Below, piece by piece: positions 1-5,349 of a DNA stretch of 7,778 nucleotides; the stretch's first letter is position 1; each line of letters begins with the position of its first letter. Made by a program: the position numbers and the translations under genes. The stretch covers positions 1 to 7,778 of the forward strand of contig JAAZFA010000415.1 in the NCBI GenBank assembly GCA_012511995.1. The letters are read 5' to 3'. The DNA is from Thermoproteota archaeon. GTDB taxonomy: Archaea > Thermoproteota > Bathyarchaeia > Bathyarchaeales > Bathycorpusculaceae. The notes beneath the pieces were generated by a model, which saw only the letters and a program-made list of their open reading frames with translations, searched no databases and was not told where the DNA came from.

Positions 1-2
1 GC

Positions 3-167
3 ATGCTCTACAAGACGACACACAGATGCATTGCAGCCATGCGCATGGACCGTAAAAGTGGAGGCAAATTTTTGGACATGACCAGTGAGGAAGAACTAGA
101 TGAATTCTTAAATCTGCTTAAGGCGCTCACTGTTTCGCTAAAAATGGCTGATGAGAATAGGCATTAA
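3..167 (+). CDS. C-terminal end of an unrecognised protein, cut by the left window edge
   Basis: An open frame enters from the left edge and ends at TAA 165-167, giving at least 54 residues. The first ATG is at position 3, but there is no room to see a ribosome binding site, so the true start probably lies outside the window. The composition looks coding: a basic, Cys- and Met-containing stretch (HRCIAAMRMDRK) is followed by an acidic amphipathic helix (SEEELDEFLNLLKALTVSL) and a short charged tail. I see no signal peptide, membrane segment or catalytic motif, and I do not recognise the family. The helical end suggests a soluble cytoplasmic protein. It runs towards the broken minus-strand gene ending at 254, so the two are convergent. 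Confidence 0.55.
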   Translation: MLYKTTHRCIAAMRMDRKSGGKFLDMTSEEELDEFLNLLKALTVSLKMADENRH

Positions 168-201
168 CAATAGGCGTAAACGTTTAATGACTCTACGTCA
201 C

Positions 202-227
202 ACTCTACACTTAAGTGAATTTAGAGT
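202..227. terminator. Inverted repeat between two convergent genes, possible terminator
   Basis: ACTCTA at 202-207 pairs with TAGAGT at 222-227. The bases between them contain a perfect 10-base palindrome, CACTTAAGTG (208-217). A short T run (about 238-242) follows on the plus strand. The position between the stop of the plus-strand gene (167) and the end of the minus-strand gene (254) fits a shared transcription end. Archaeal termination depends mainly on T runs rather than hairpins, so a terminator role is tentative and a protein-binding site is an alternative. Confidence 0.3.
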
Positions 228-253
228 ATGAATCCGTCTTTTTCTGTTGTCTC

Positions 254-837
254 CTAATTACGAGTTATTGCAGCTACAATTGTAGTTGCAACTGCTATGC
301 CGATTATAAGTGGATTTATTTGATTGCTTGATTGGTTCCAATAGTATACTTGGCTGTACTTTCCAGCGGCAGGATAGGCTGAATCCTCATAGCCTATGTC
401 CAGTTTGGAGCCATACTGCTCTAGCTTGCTCTGGAACTGGTTCCAGATTTGCTGCGAGGTACCACTAGCTTCCATAATCCCCAAATCGAATCGTTTGCGC
501 TTCTCAAGCCCCATCCGCAGTCATTGGGTAGAACAAATGTGGCCTCAGCCTTAATTCCTCCATGCACAACACTGCTATTTTGCACTACATCGCTCCAGAA
601 GCACCGGAGAGCTTGGAAATGCTCATCTTGCAAAGTTCCATAGGGACCAGTCATATTTTCAGCGTAATTAAAAACTACAATGTATTGAGCGCCAGACGCT
701 TAGGAAAAGCGCATTTGGTCATACAGTTCCTCTCCATTTAGCAGATACGGCGACTGATTATATTTCCAAGTTATTATTGTACCCCAATCCTTATCCTGCA
801 AATTAACCGCTCCCCTTACTAAACCAATCTCCGTCAT
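254..837 (-). pseudogene. Broken C-terminal part of a large membrane-anchored surface protein (unnamed archaeal family)
   Basis: Three minus-strand pieces read as one protein. From an ATG at 837 the frame gives MTEIGLVRGAVNLQ and KDWGTIITWKYNQSPYL, then hits an in-frame TAA at 702-700. The same frame continues with YIVVFNYAENM, GPYGTLQDEHFQALRCFW and DCGWGLRSANDSIWGLW. Near 470-476 the reading shifts and continues with SGTSQQIWNQFQSKL, KLDIGYEDSAYPAAGKY and SQVYYWNQ. It ends with a single hydrophobic helix (NPLIIGIAVATTIVAAITRN) and TAA at 254. The blocks resemble a family of large archaeal exported proteins I have seen without a firm name. The WGTIITW and YIVVFNYA strands suggest a TIM-barrel, glycosidase-like fold, but that is a guess. 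The N-terminal part is absent: upstream lie T/G-rich DNA and a transposase stub, so an insertion or deletion may have removed it. It is not expected to make a working product. Confidence 0.7.
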
Positions 838-960
838 CTGTCTGGGGTTGTTTTGTTTGTCTGTATAGTGTGTGTTTAATCTGAGTGTTAGCTGGTTTAT
901 GGGTATTTGTTTATGTGTTTGTTTGTTCTTGTGTTATTGTCTAATTTTTTTAGTCTTGCG
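838..960. other. T/G-biased junction DNA between two gene remnants
   Basis: On the plus strand this stretch is strongly T/G-rich, with many TTTG, TGTG and TTTGT runs; the minus strand is correspondingly A/C-rich. It lies between the start of the broken surface-protein gene (837) and the conserved part of the transposase remnant, whose last dozen or so residues (NTRTNKHINKYP) are read from it. Those residues look like run-out into unrelated DNA. A second A/C-rich stretch with similar words (ACACAAGA, ACAAACAAACA) occurs on the plus strand near 2617-2636. I see no gene that belongs to this junction itself. Confidence 0.35.
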
Positions 961-1076
961 TATAATAGTATTCTTAGTGTTTTTACTCTTCCATAACCTG
1001 GGTTTCCGCGTCTTTTGAATTCGGCTGGTGCAATTGCTTTGCTGGCAAGTAGCCTGACGACTCCATAGGCTTCCAT
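897..1076 (-). pseudogene. N-terminal remnant of a transposase (IS4/IS5-like)
   Basis: A minus-strand frame from ATG 1076 to TAA 897 encodes 59 residues. It begins MEAYGVVRLLASKAIAPAEF and continues KRRGNPGYGRVKTLRILLYARLKKLDN. The block RRGNPGYGRVKTLRILLYARLK matches the N-terminal helical region of archaeal IS4/IS5-type DDE transposases, where a short basic stretch is followed by a K-T-L-R-x-L-L-Y-x-R-L-K helix. The DDE catalytic domain is missing: after about residue 48 the frame runs into low-complexity DNA and stops. A TAG lies five codons upstream of the ATG, so the N-terminus is about complete. This is therefore a truncated, inactive insertion-sequence fragment. The family assignment is from memory of motif patterns, not from a search. 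I did not find terminal inverted repeats. Confidence 0.6.
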
Positions 1077-1165
1077 GAAAACAAATAGGCGCTAACTAGA
1101 CTTAAAATTATGCACCCCCCTAAGAATTAAATAAAACTTTGTTATAACATTATTAGGTGCTAAGA

Positions 1166-1825
1166 TTGAAAAAAATTACAATCTGGCTTGCTCTACTTGT
1201 ATTAGGTCTCGCAGCCACTTTATCGATTGAGACCCAAACTACAGTTGCACAACATACCCCTGAGGGTAAAGCATTCATCCTTGTATCACCTATCAACATC
1301 ACTTCACCCTCCAACATGACATCTATTTCTCAACCGTTAACCCTTAACTTTTCAGTCAAGAGTTACCTTAAACCAGAGCAATCGGACATAGAGTTTGTCT
1401 ACAGCATCGATGGAGGAAAAAATACAACCGTGAGCCTCGAAGTAACTCCAGTACCATTAGAGTATACGGATGCTAACGGCAAAACCTCTATCTCAATTTT
1501 TTCCTATCACTTAATTAGTGGATATACAACTCTACCAGACATACCTATTGGACCCCACAATGTCACTGTTTATGCGAGATATGAATTTCCAAGCTCTAAC
1601 AACAATATCGGGCTAGACAGCAGTACAATCCATTTTAACCTATATGGCGAAAATGTAATTGATAACACTAATGCCGAAATAGGTGGCAAAAAAGAGGCGA
1701 TAAGTTCTGAAATGCCATCAGAATTAGCGCTATTTCCTTATTTTGTTGCAGTGGTTTTAACACTTGGCATAGTAGCTGTCGGCATATTTTTTATAAAATT
1801 AAAAGCTAAGAATAAAATTAGATAA
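1166..1825 (+). CDS. Exported, membrane-anchored surface protein with Ig-like ectodomain (unnamed)
   Basis: This is a type I membrane protein of 219 residues. A lysine pair and hydrophobic stretch form a signal peptide (residues 1 to about 24, KKITIWLALLVLGLAA). A beta-rich ectodomain follows, with five N-x-S/T sequons (NIT, NMT, NFS, NTT, NVT). The segment SDIEFVYSIDGGKNTTVSL and the later GPHNVTVYARYEF look like strands of an Ig-like sandwich of the kind found in archaeal cell-surface proteins. A C-terminal helix (about 188-211) and a Lys-rich tail anchor it, with the bulk outside the cell. I chose TTG 1166 because AGGTG at 1155-1159 lies six bases before it; GTG 1157 in the same frame is an alternative and adds three residues. 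A TATA-like AATTAAATAAAA lies near 1125-1136. It stands alone among decayed genes. I know no specific function; it could be an adhesin or ligand-binding surface protein. Confidence 0.75.
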   Translation: MKKITIWLALLVLGLAATLSIETQTTVAQHTPEGKAFILVSPINITSPSNMTSISQPLTLNFSVKSYLKPEQSDIEFVYSIDGGKNTTVSLEVTPVPLEYTDANGKTSISIFSYHLISGYTTLPDIPIGPHNVTVYARYEFPSSNNNIGLDSSTIHFNLYGENVIDNTNAEIGGKKEAISSEMPSELALFPYFVAVVLTLGIVAVGIFFIKLKAKNKIR

Positions 1826-1894
1826 GCAAAAATGGGGTAGGCGACAGAAAACAGGTTTTCCAATGTTCTTTTATGGCTAATTAGCGACTTTTAG

Positions 1895-2252
1895 ATGAGG
1901 CTGCTGAAAATGAAGGCAAGAAAACCAACATTACAGAAGAGTATTTTTTTAAGCCTCTAGACTTTGCTAATACTAGTGGTGGTCCTTATTAATCCGCCCA
2001 TGACAGATTATTGGGATTAAAATTTTCCTAAGAAAAGTCGGATCTCGTTAGCCCCAGTACAGTATATCCTATTTTAAACGCGTTGGAAAGAAAAGGTCCA
2101 ATTGAATGTTTAAGGGTAGAAGGGGGTGACTTTATTTTTCAACTAAGGAAGGCGAAACGGTCGCTGAATCCATGTTGAATATTCTTGATGAAATTAATTT
2201 ATTCCTCGCCGTCTACTTATGCCTTCTGTATAGTGACTTTGTCTCCATCTAA
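1895..2252 (+). pseudogene. PadR-family transcriptional regulator, broken by frameshifts and stops
   Basis: The clearest piece, from 2041, reads DLVSPSTVYPILNALERKG then IECLRVEGGDFIFQL. This is the recognition-helix and wing signature of PadR-type winged-helix regulators (S-x-x-T-V-Y-P-x-L-x-x-L-E-x-x-G-x-I). The next piece, in another frame from 2142, reads TKEGETVAESMLNILDEINL, the expected start of the C-terminal dimerisation helix. Upstream, ATG 1895 opens a third frame (MKARKPTLQKSIFLSL, then LLILVVVLINPPMTDYW), which matches the first PadR helix and the P-M-T-G-Y motif. That frame is interrupted by TAG at 1958-1960 and TAA at 2018-2020. One original gene of about 110-120 codons is thus split over three frames. 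Some breaks lie close to homopolymers (a seven-T run near 1944-1950), so sequencing error cannot be excluded for all of them. Its tail overlaps the end of the convergent AbrB-type gene. Confidence 0.7.
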
Positions 2253-2360
2253 AATCCAAACTACTCTATCGGTTTCTGTTAACTGGAGTTTATTCCTAAC
2301 TTGGCTGGGAACTGTTGTTTGGAACCTGCTTGTTAAATTAGTGACAGCTAGAATTTTCAA
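2217..2360 (-). CDS. AbrB/SpoVT-type looped-hinge DNA-binding protein (47 aa)
   Basis: This intact minus-strand frame encodes 47 residues, from TTG 2360 to TAA 2217: MKILAVTNLTSRFQTTVP followed by SQVRNKLQLTETDRVVWILD and GDKVTIQKA. The T-S-R-F-Q-T-T-V-P-S-x-V-R-x-x-L-x-L core, then a W-x-L-x-G/D-x-x-V-x-I-x-K strand, is the swapped-hairpin AbrB fold (about residues 6-46), which binds DNA as a dimer. The length equals the domain alone, as in many antitoxin or transition-state-type archaeal members. The TTG start follows from the usual M-K-I-L-x-V-T opening; a TAA lies eight codons upstream in frame. It is missing from simple longest-ORF lists because it is short and lacks an ATG. No toxin (PIN, MazF or similar) is visible next to it, so it may be an orphan antitoxin or a stand-alone regulator. 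A perfect AT palindrome 30 bases upstream could be its own operator. Confidence 0.75.
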   Translation of the reverse strand: MKILAVTNLTSRFQTTVPSQVRNKLQLTETDRVVWILDGDKVTIQKA

Positions 2361-2389
2361 ATAGACCCACAAGCGGTACCTTTAATGAA

Positions 2390-2403
2390 AATTAATATTA
2401 ATT
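2390..2403. promoter_or_regulatory. Perfect 14-base AT palindrome upstream of the AbrB-type gene
   Basis: AATTAATATTAATT is a perfect inverted repeat centred about 37 bases upstream of the TTG start of the minus-strand AbrB-type gene. It lies in a very AT-rich stretch (about 2385-2455) that also carries TATA-like words on both strands. AbrB-fold proteins often bind AT-rich palindromes and repress their own promoters, so autoregulation is a reasonable inference. The sequence shows only the palindrome and its placement. Confidence 0.35.
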
Positions 2404-2512
2404 GTTAATGCAATGGAAATAATATAATAATTATAAATAATGAAAATATTACTAGTAAAGCAACCTAAAAGGCAGTGAGGGGATTAATATTAGCTGTGAA
2501 AAAGAAAATCAA

Positions 2513-2665
2513 ATGACAGAATGCATCAACGTAACCAACATGAAGCCTAACAAACGACACTTATTATTCGTAGATAATATGAATAAAAGCGGTTTTACAG
2601 CCTTTGTCAAACACACACAAGACAAACAAACATACTACATATTCAAATATAAAAAAACAGCCTAA
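2513..2665 (+). CDS. Possible small protein (50 aa), unrecognised
   Basis: The ATG at 2513 opens 50 codons to TAA 2663-2665. The product is basic, with Lys, Thr, Asn and aromatic residues: MTECINVTNMKPNKRHLL, FVDNMNKSGFTAFVKH, then QTYYIFKYKKTA. The same frame is open back to 2459, so it could also be the C-terminal end of a broken gene. There is no clear ribosome binding site directly before ATG 2513, though GGCAGTGAGGGG lies about 30 bases upstream. I see no signal peptide, membrane segment or known motif. The AT-rich composition makes chance openness plausible. It is divergent from the AbrB-type gene. Treat it as a candidate only. Confidence 0.25.
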   Translation: MTECINVTNMKPNKRHLLFVDNMNKSGFTAFVKHTQDKQTYYIFKYKKTA

Positions 2666-2903
2666 AATAAGACATCAAATCAGTAACTCTATTTTTTTGT
2701 TAAACTGCATTGGGAAATCAATCGAGTAACGTTTTGTATCTGTATTCCTGATCCCTTTTTAACGCTTCTTTATTAACTGAACATTGAATTTTACTAACTT
2801 GCTTTCTCCCCAGTTCCTTCTGAATTGGTAATTGCCATTGGCTTGGCTATTTCGTGCGTTTGTTTAAAAAAATAAGGGAAAGTAAGCTAACTTACCAAGT
2901 TTC
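2666..2903. other. Gene-poor stretch, AT-rich, no supported gene
   Basis: I see no gene I can support here. The minus strand has a 42-codon open stretch (2718-2846) without an ATG, GTG or TTG start, containing a charged segment (KEALKRDQEYRYKTLLD). A short piece in another frame lies just before it. These may be worn remnants of coding DNA downstream of the broken exported gene, but nothing is recognisable. A-rich and T-rich runs occur at 2690-2702 and 2863-2875. Confidence 0.3.
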
Positions 2904-3853
2904 CTAGCGGTAACTTAAAGCACCCATCGAGTAACTTTCACTCACTGGGCTAGCTGTTGACCACCAAGTGCTGATTGCACTTGTCCAGTAGATCCATTCT
3001 ACGAAATTATGTAGCCAATTTCTGTAGAACACTTAATGCGTTGAATCAAGGGTGAATGTTCCGGTGTTACTGTAGACTTCTTTTTGGAGGCCTGCTTGAA
3101 CATTTAGGTTTGCTAGGTGTCCGCTTCTTACCCAGTTATAGTTTATCCAAACGTCATAATTCCAGCCGTCGCCATCTCTTGTGCCGTCTAACATTATAAC
3201 GTAAGTATCAAACTGGTTAATTGGTGTATTTTTATCAGTATAGTAGGACCATCCGCCTTCATCATTGTCATAAGTATTCCATTTGTAAGTCTCGCCTAAG
3301 TTGTGTGTAAGCACTGTTTCGACCCAGTTGGATGCGGTATCTAGGTTTCCTAACTGTACACACAGGTAATGGTACTCTGTTTGGCCTGAGGCAACGTTCA
3401 TGGAGCCAGAGATTAACTCTGAAGAAACTCCTCTCCACGAAGCTGTGCTTGTACGCATGGCTGAAGTTCTGCCGGCCAGTCGGAGAATACCTTTCTCGTC
3501 GTTAGTTGCTTTTTGCTCGGATGATGCTTTGGCAGGTTCCCTGACGGGCATTTTAGCTTCTTCTTCGGGAGTTAGTGACCTGCCCATCCATGTTGCACCT
3601 GTTTTGGGATACCAACCCATCCCTAGTTTTTCTAGTTCTGCTTTATTTGTTTTTCAGATAGTCCTTGAGATTTGAATTCTTGGACCTTTAGGGTAACTGG
3701 GTCAAAAGTTTTCAGGAGGTTGCCATGATCCGATAGCGGAAGGATGCTTATTTGTCTGGGCTGCTACTGAAAGCGTCGATGAAGAAGGCATCGATAAGAC
3801 AAGGAATAGTGCAGTAATACAACAGGTTTGCTTTCTTGTTAACGTTTTTTCAC
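2904..3853 (-). pseudogene. Exported protein of unknown family, broken by several frameshifts and a stop
   Basis: Consecutive minus-strand pieces form one exported protein of roughly 310 residues. GTG 3853, with GGGGC just before it, starts a short Lys run. After a one-base slip the signal peptide reads KQTCCITALFLVLSMPSSS, then TLSVAAQTNKHPSAIGSW. A TGA follows, and the neighbouring frame continues DPVTLKVQEFKSQGLSEKQ. A further slip gives KAELEKLGMGWYPKTGATWM and the long open part (3620-3033) with EYHYLCVQLGNLDTASNWVE, WSYYTDKNTPINQFDTYVIM and GDGWNYDVWINYNW. A TAA at 3033-3035 interrupts the frame, which then reads VFYRNWLHNFVEWIYW and ISTWWSTASPVSESYSMG up to TAG 2904-2906. The Trp/Tyr-rich beta pattern suggests a lectin-like or sandwich ectodomain, but I cannot name the family. 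The 195-codon middle part may look like an intact gene but lacks a signal peptide and both ends. Its promoter carries the same operator-like element as the operon at 5350. Confidence 0.65.
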
Positions 3854-3896
3854 CGCCCCTGTCGGGTATATCTTACCAAACAAGAATACATTGCTT

Positions 3897-3925
3897 ATTT
3901 CTACACTTTAGGACAAATGCCTAAA
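3897..3925 (-). promoter_or_regulatory. Operator-like palindrome and conserved leader block upstream of the broken exported gene
   Basis: Positions 3907-3925 read TTTAGGACAAATGCCTAAA on the plus strand, an imperfect palindrome with perfect TTTAGG/CCTAAA arms. On the minus strand it is followed by GTGTAGAAATAAG, so CTAAAGTGTAGAAAT (3911-3897) is identical over 15 bases to 5273-5287. The palindrome ends 53 bases before the GTG at 3853. A good TATA-like word, TATAAAAAAA on the minus strand (3955-3946), lies about 20-30 bases upstream, placing the palindrome at or near the expected transcription start. That is a classic position for an archaeal repressor. The sequence identity is seen directly; the regulatory role is inferred. 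Confidence 0.55.
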
Positions 3926-3995
3926 AAATAGGGTAGTTACCTTGGATTTTTTTATAAGAAAGTCCTAAGAAATAGTGGAGTTCTAAATGATGTTT

Positions 3996-4619
3996 TTAAG
4001 TGGAAAGGACGGTTATTTGAAAGGTTATGCCGCCCAATCCTGTTTCTTTCCAGTTACCCATCCCAAGTAGCATAGTGTATACTCCTGGTGCAGCATTTTC
4101 TGAAGCGGTTATCGTTAAGAACACTATCTTGCTTTCGTTAGGTGCTAAAGTTATAGGGTTTGAGTCAAAACCCGCTTCGAAGGGGTTTGTGGCATTTGGA
4201 GAATCATTGTAGTCGAGCCAAGGCAAAACTGGATACGGTGATGGCGGAGTTGTGACCATCTTTGGAAAGGGTTGGTTTTCAAAAGCACCCACAGACAAGT
4301 AAAAGGGTATGGTGAACTGTGTTTGGTTCGAATAAGAAGTCAAAGTAACGTTTACTGTTATTGTTTCGCCTTGAGATATGTTAAAATTGAAGGCTTGGTT
4401 TGAAGAAGGATACTGCGATAGGGCAACGTCTAGCTGCAAGGGTGCTCTGTTAAAAGTTGTGTTAGGGCTACTAACGGGCATAAGCAAAACCACCGGTGTA
4501 TCCGCTTTAGCTGGCGGTTCCTGGGTTGGAAAAAGCTGATAACTAGCTTCAGTCACAAGAAAACCTGCAATTACCGCAAGGATAACGGCAGCGACTATCT
4601 TGGTTTTAAACGTTATCAT
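3996..4619 (-). CDS. Exported, sequon-rich beta-sandwich-like protein with N-terminal membrane segment (unnamed)
   Basis: This 207-residue protein starts at ATG 4619 with GAGG six bases upstream. Residues 5-23 (KTKIVAAVILAVIAGFLV) form a hydrophobic helix after a short basic N-terminus, acting as a signal peptide or N-terminal anchor; no lipobox Cys is present. A Pro-rich linker (about 31-50) leads to a beta-rich ectodomain with seven N-glycosylation sequons. The part GETITVNVTLTSYSN with PFYLSVGAF, and later NESKIVFLTITASENAAPG with YTMLLGM and GGITFQITV, reads like a NEW3/CARDB-type immunoglobulin-like domain, in which paired strands end in a G-x-Y-x-x-x-x-x-G pattern. This is a pattern judgement, not a domain hit. 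There is no C-terminal membrane helix. It is transcribed away from the winged-helix regulator at 4764, sharing a 144-base promoter region with it. The function is unknown; it is probably on the cell surface. Confidence 0.75.
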   Translation of the reverse strand: MITFKTKIVAAVILAVIAGFLVTEASYQLFPTQEPPAKADTPVVLLMPVSSPNTTFNRAPLQLDVALSQYPSSNQAFNFNISQGETITVNVTLTSYSNQTQFTIPFYLSVGAFENQPFPKMVTTPPSPYPVLPWLDYNDSPNATNPFEAGFDSNPITLAPNESKIVFLTITASENAAPGVYTMLLGMGNWKETGLGGITFQITVLST

Positions 4620-4656
4620 TTATTCGCCTCTTTTTTTCAGTCCCATTGCTTAATTA

Positions 4657-4691
4657 ATTACTTATTTCTATGCTTAATCTTATATTAATTG
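4657..4691 (-). promoter_or_regulatory. Probable promoter of the minus-strand exported gene, with a variant of the shared leader block
   Basis: Read on the minus strand, a TATA-like TTAATATAAG is followed by ATTAAGCATAGAAATAAGTAAT. The core TAGAAATAAGTAAT differs by one base from TAGAAATAAGCAAT, which follows the operator-like palindrome upstream of the broken exported gene at 3853. The spacing from TATA to this core is about 20-25 bases, so the core sits near the expected transcription start. The palindrome itself is not conserved here, apart from a loose TTAAT/ATTAA repeat. This supports a shared promoter architecture but not necessarily the same repressor. Confidence 0.35.
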
Positions 4692-4763
4692 TAGGTGTGT
4701 TAATCTTTGTACGGTTGACGCCTATTTTTTCAAGGGATAGCTCTTAAATCTTGTTATCTCCAT

Positions 4764-5204
4764 ATGTTACGGCGGGTGAGCAGTATAACCGAAAAATCTA
4801 CTGATACCCTAAAGGGCACTTCTCTTGATATTTACCGATTTCTGCTAAAAAGCAACAAGCCGCTCGGGATAAGAGAAATCCAAAGAGCCCTCAGCCTCAG
4901 TAGTCCCTCGGTGGCTGAATACCATCTCTCCAAATTAGAAACCGCTGGACTCGTAAAACGGGAAAGCGGAAATTTTGTCATAGACAAGGTGATACTGCAA
5001 AATTACATAAAAATCAATCGATTCCTCATTCCTAGATATGTCTTCTACTTAGCATTCGCTATTGTGATTCTTTCAATTGAATTCATTTCTCTAAGACCTA
5101 CACCCATCAACCGTGAATTCTTCTTTTATGCGACTGTCACATTAATATTTGTTTTAATATTCGCTTATGAGACAATCAAAGCCTACCTTAAAGGTAGCCT
5201 CTAG
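4764..5204 (+). CDS. Membrane-anchored winged-helix transcriptional regulator
   Basis: This 146-residue protein has an N-terminal winged-helix domain (about residues 17-76). The first helix is TSLDIYRFLLKSNKPLG; the second helix and recognition helix are IREIQRALSLSSPSVAEYHL; then come SKLETAGLVKRESGNFVI and the wing. Two membrane helices follow (about 91-110, YVFYLAFAIVILSIEF, and 119-137, FYATVTLIFVLIFAY), with a short charged tail. A DNA-binding head on a membrane hairpin is common in archaea. It is usually read as a regulator that senses envelope state or a membrane partner, but the signal is unknown. ATG 4764 gives the longest form; GTG 4776 is also possible, because the paralogue at the right edge appears to start with GTG-Arg-Arg at a similar distance. 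It is followed by the exported-peptidase operon, whose promoter carries palindromes it could bind. Target assignment is inference. Confidence 0.8.
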   Translation: MLRRVSSITEKSTDTLKGTSLDIYRFLLKSNKPLGIREIQRALSLSSPSVAEYHLSKLETAGLVKRESGNFVIDKVILQNYIKINRFLIPRYVFYLAFAIVILSIEFISLRPTPINREFFFYATVTLIFVLIFAYETIKAYLKGSL

Positions 5205-5242
5205 CATAACGACCTTTTGTTAAAACTTATGCAAGCAGATAA

Positions 5243-5330
5243 CCGCTTGTCCTATTATTTAGGACGCATGTGCTAAAGTGTAGAAATTAATATCCGCTTG
5301 TCTTACGATAAATTGCGCAAATGCGCTAAA
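5243..5330. repeat. Imperfect tandem repeat in the operon promoter (two copies of about 36 bases)
   Basis: Copy 1 (5243-5277) and copy 2 (5294-5330) both begin CCGCTTGTC and both end GCTAAA, with an inverted-repeat core in between: AGGACGCATGTGCT in copy 1 and GCGCAAATGCGC in copy 2. The offset is 51-53 bases, about five helical turns, so both cores face the same side of the DNA. This fits cooperative binding of a dimeric regulator to two operators in front of GTG 5350. Confidence 0.55.
5252..5287 (+). promoter_or_regulatory. Operator-like palindrome with conserved leader block upstream of the exported-peptidase operon
   Basis: TTTAGGACGCATGTGCTAAA (5258-5277) is a 20-base imperfect palindrome with TTTAG/CTAAA arms and an inner AC..GT pair. 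It is followed at once by GTGTAGAAAT, making a 15-base block (5273-5287) identical to the element at 3911-3897 in the same orientation relative to its gene. CTATTATTT at 5252-5260 recurs at 7411-7419 before a similar palindrome. A second inverted repeat, GCGCAAATGCGC, lies downstream at 5315-5326. The start codon is 72 bases downstream, and GGAG (5336-5339) is the ribosome binding site. TATTATTT (5253-5260) or TTAAAACTTA (about 5220-5229) could serve as TATA box; I cannot decide which. Confidence 0.6.
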
Positions 5331-5349
5331 AAAATGGAGACAAGAAAAA

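Noticed and set aside
449..643. Plus-strand open frame of 64 codons
   Set aside because: It is antisense to the broken surface-protein gene, whose minus-strand blocks look conserved and coding; this frame has no such features.
2600..2640. A/C-rich stretch resembling the minus strand of 905-940, considered as a dispersed repeat
   Set aside because: The similarity is limited to simple CAAA and CACA words and cannot be told apart from low complexity by eye.
2718..2846. 42-codon minus-strand open stretch with a charged, coding-like segment
   Set aside because: It has no ATG, GTG or TTG start, no recognisable motif and no ribosome binding site; it may be a worn gene fragment but cannot be supported.
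3033..3035. TAA (minus strand) followed by a long in-frame continuation, suggesting stop-codon readthrough or recoding
   Set aside because: The same gene also has frame slips and further stops, so decay or sequencing errors explain it better; TAA recoding is not expected in archaea.
3400..3675. Plus-strand open frame of 91 codons
   Set aside because: It is the complement of the broken exported gene, whose minus-strand frame carries the coding-like composition and links to a signal peptide.
5243..5330. Repeats before GTG 5350 as the start of a CRISPR array
   Set aside because: There are only two imperfect copies with no regular spacer series and no cas genes; a promoter operator pair fits better.
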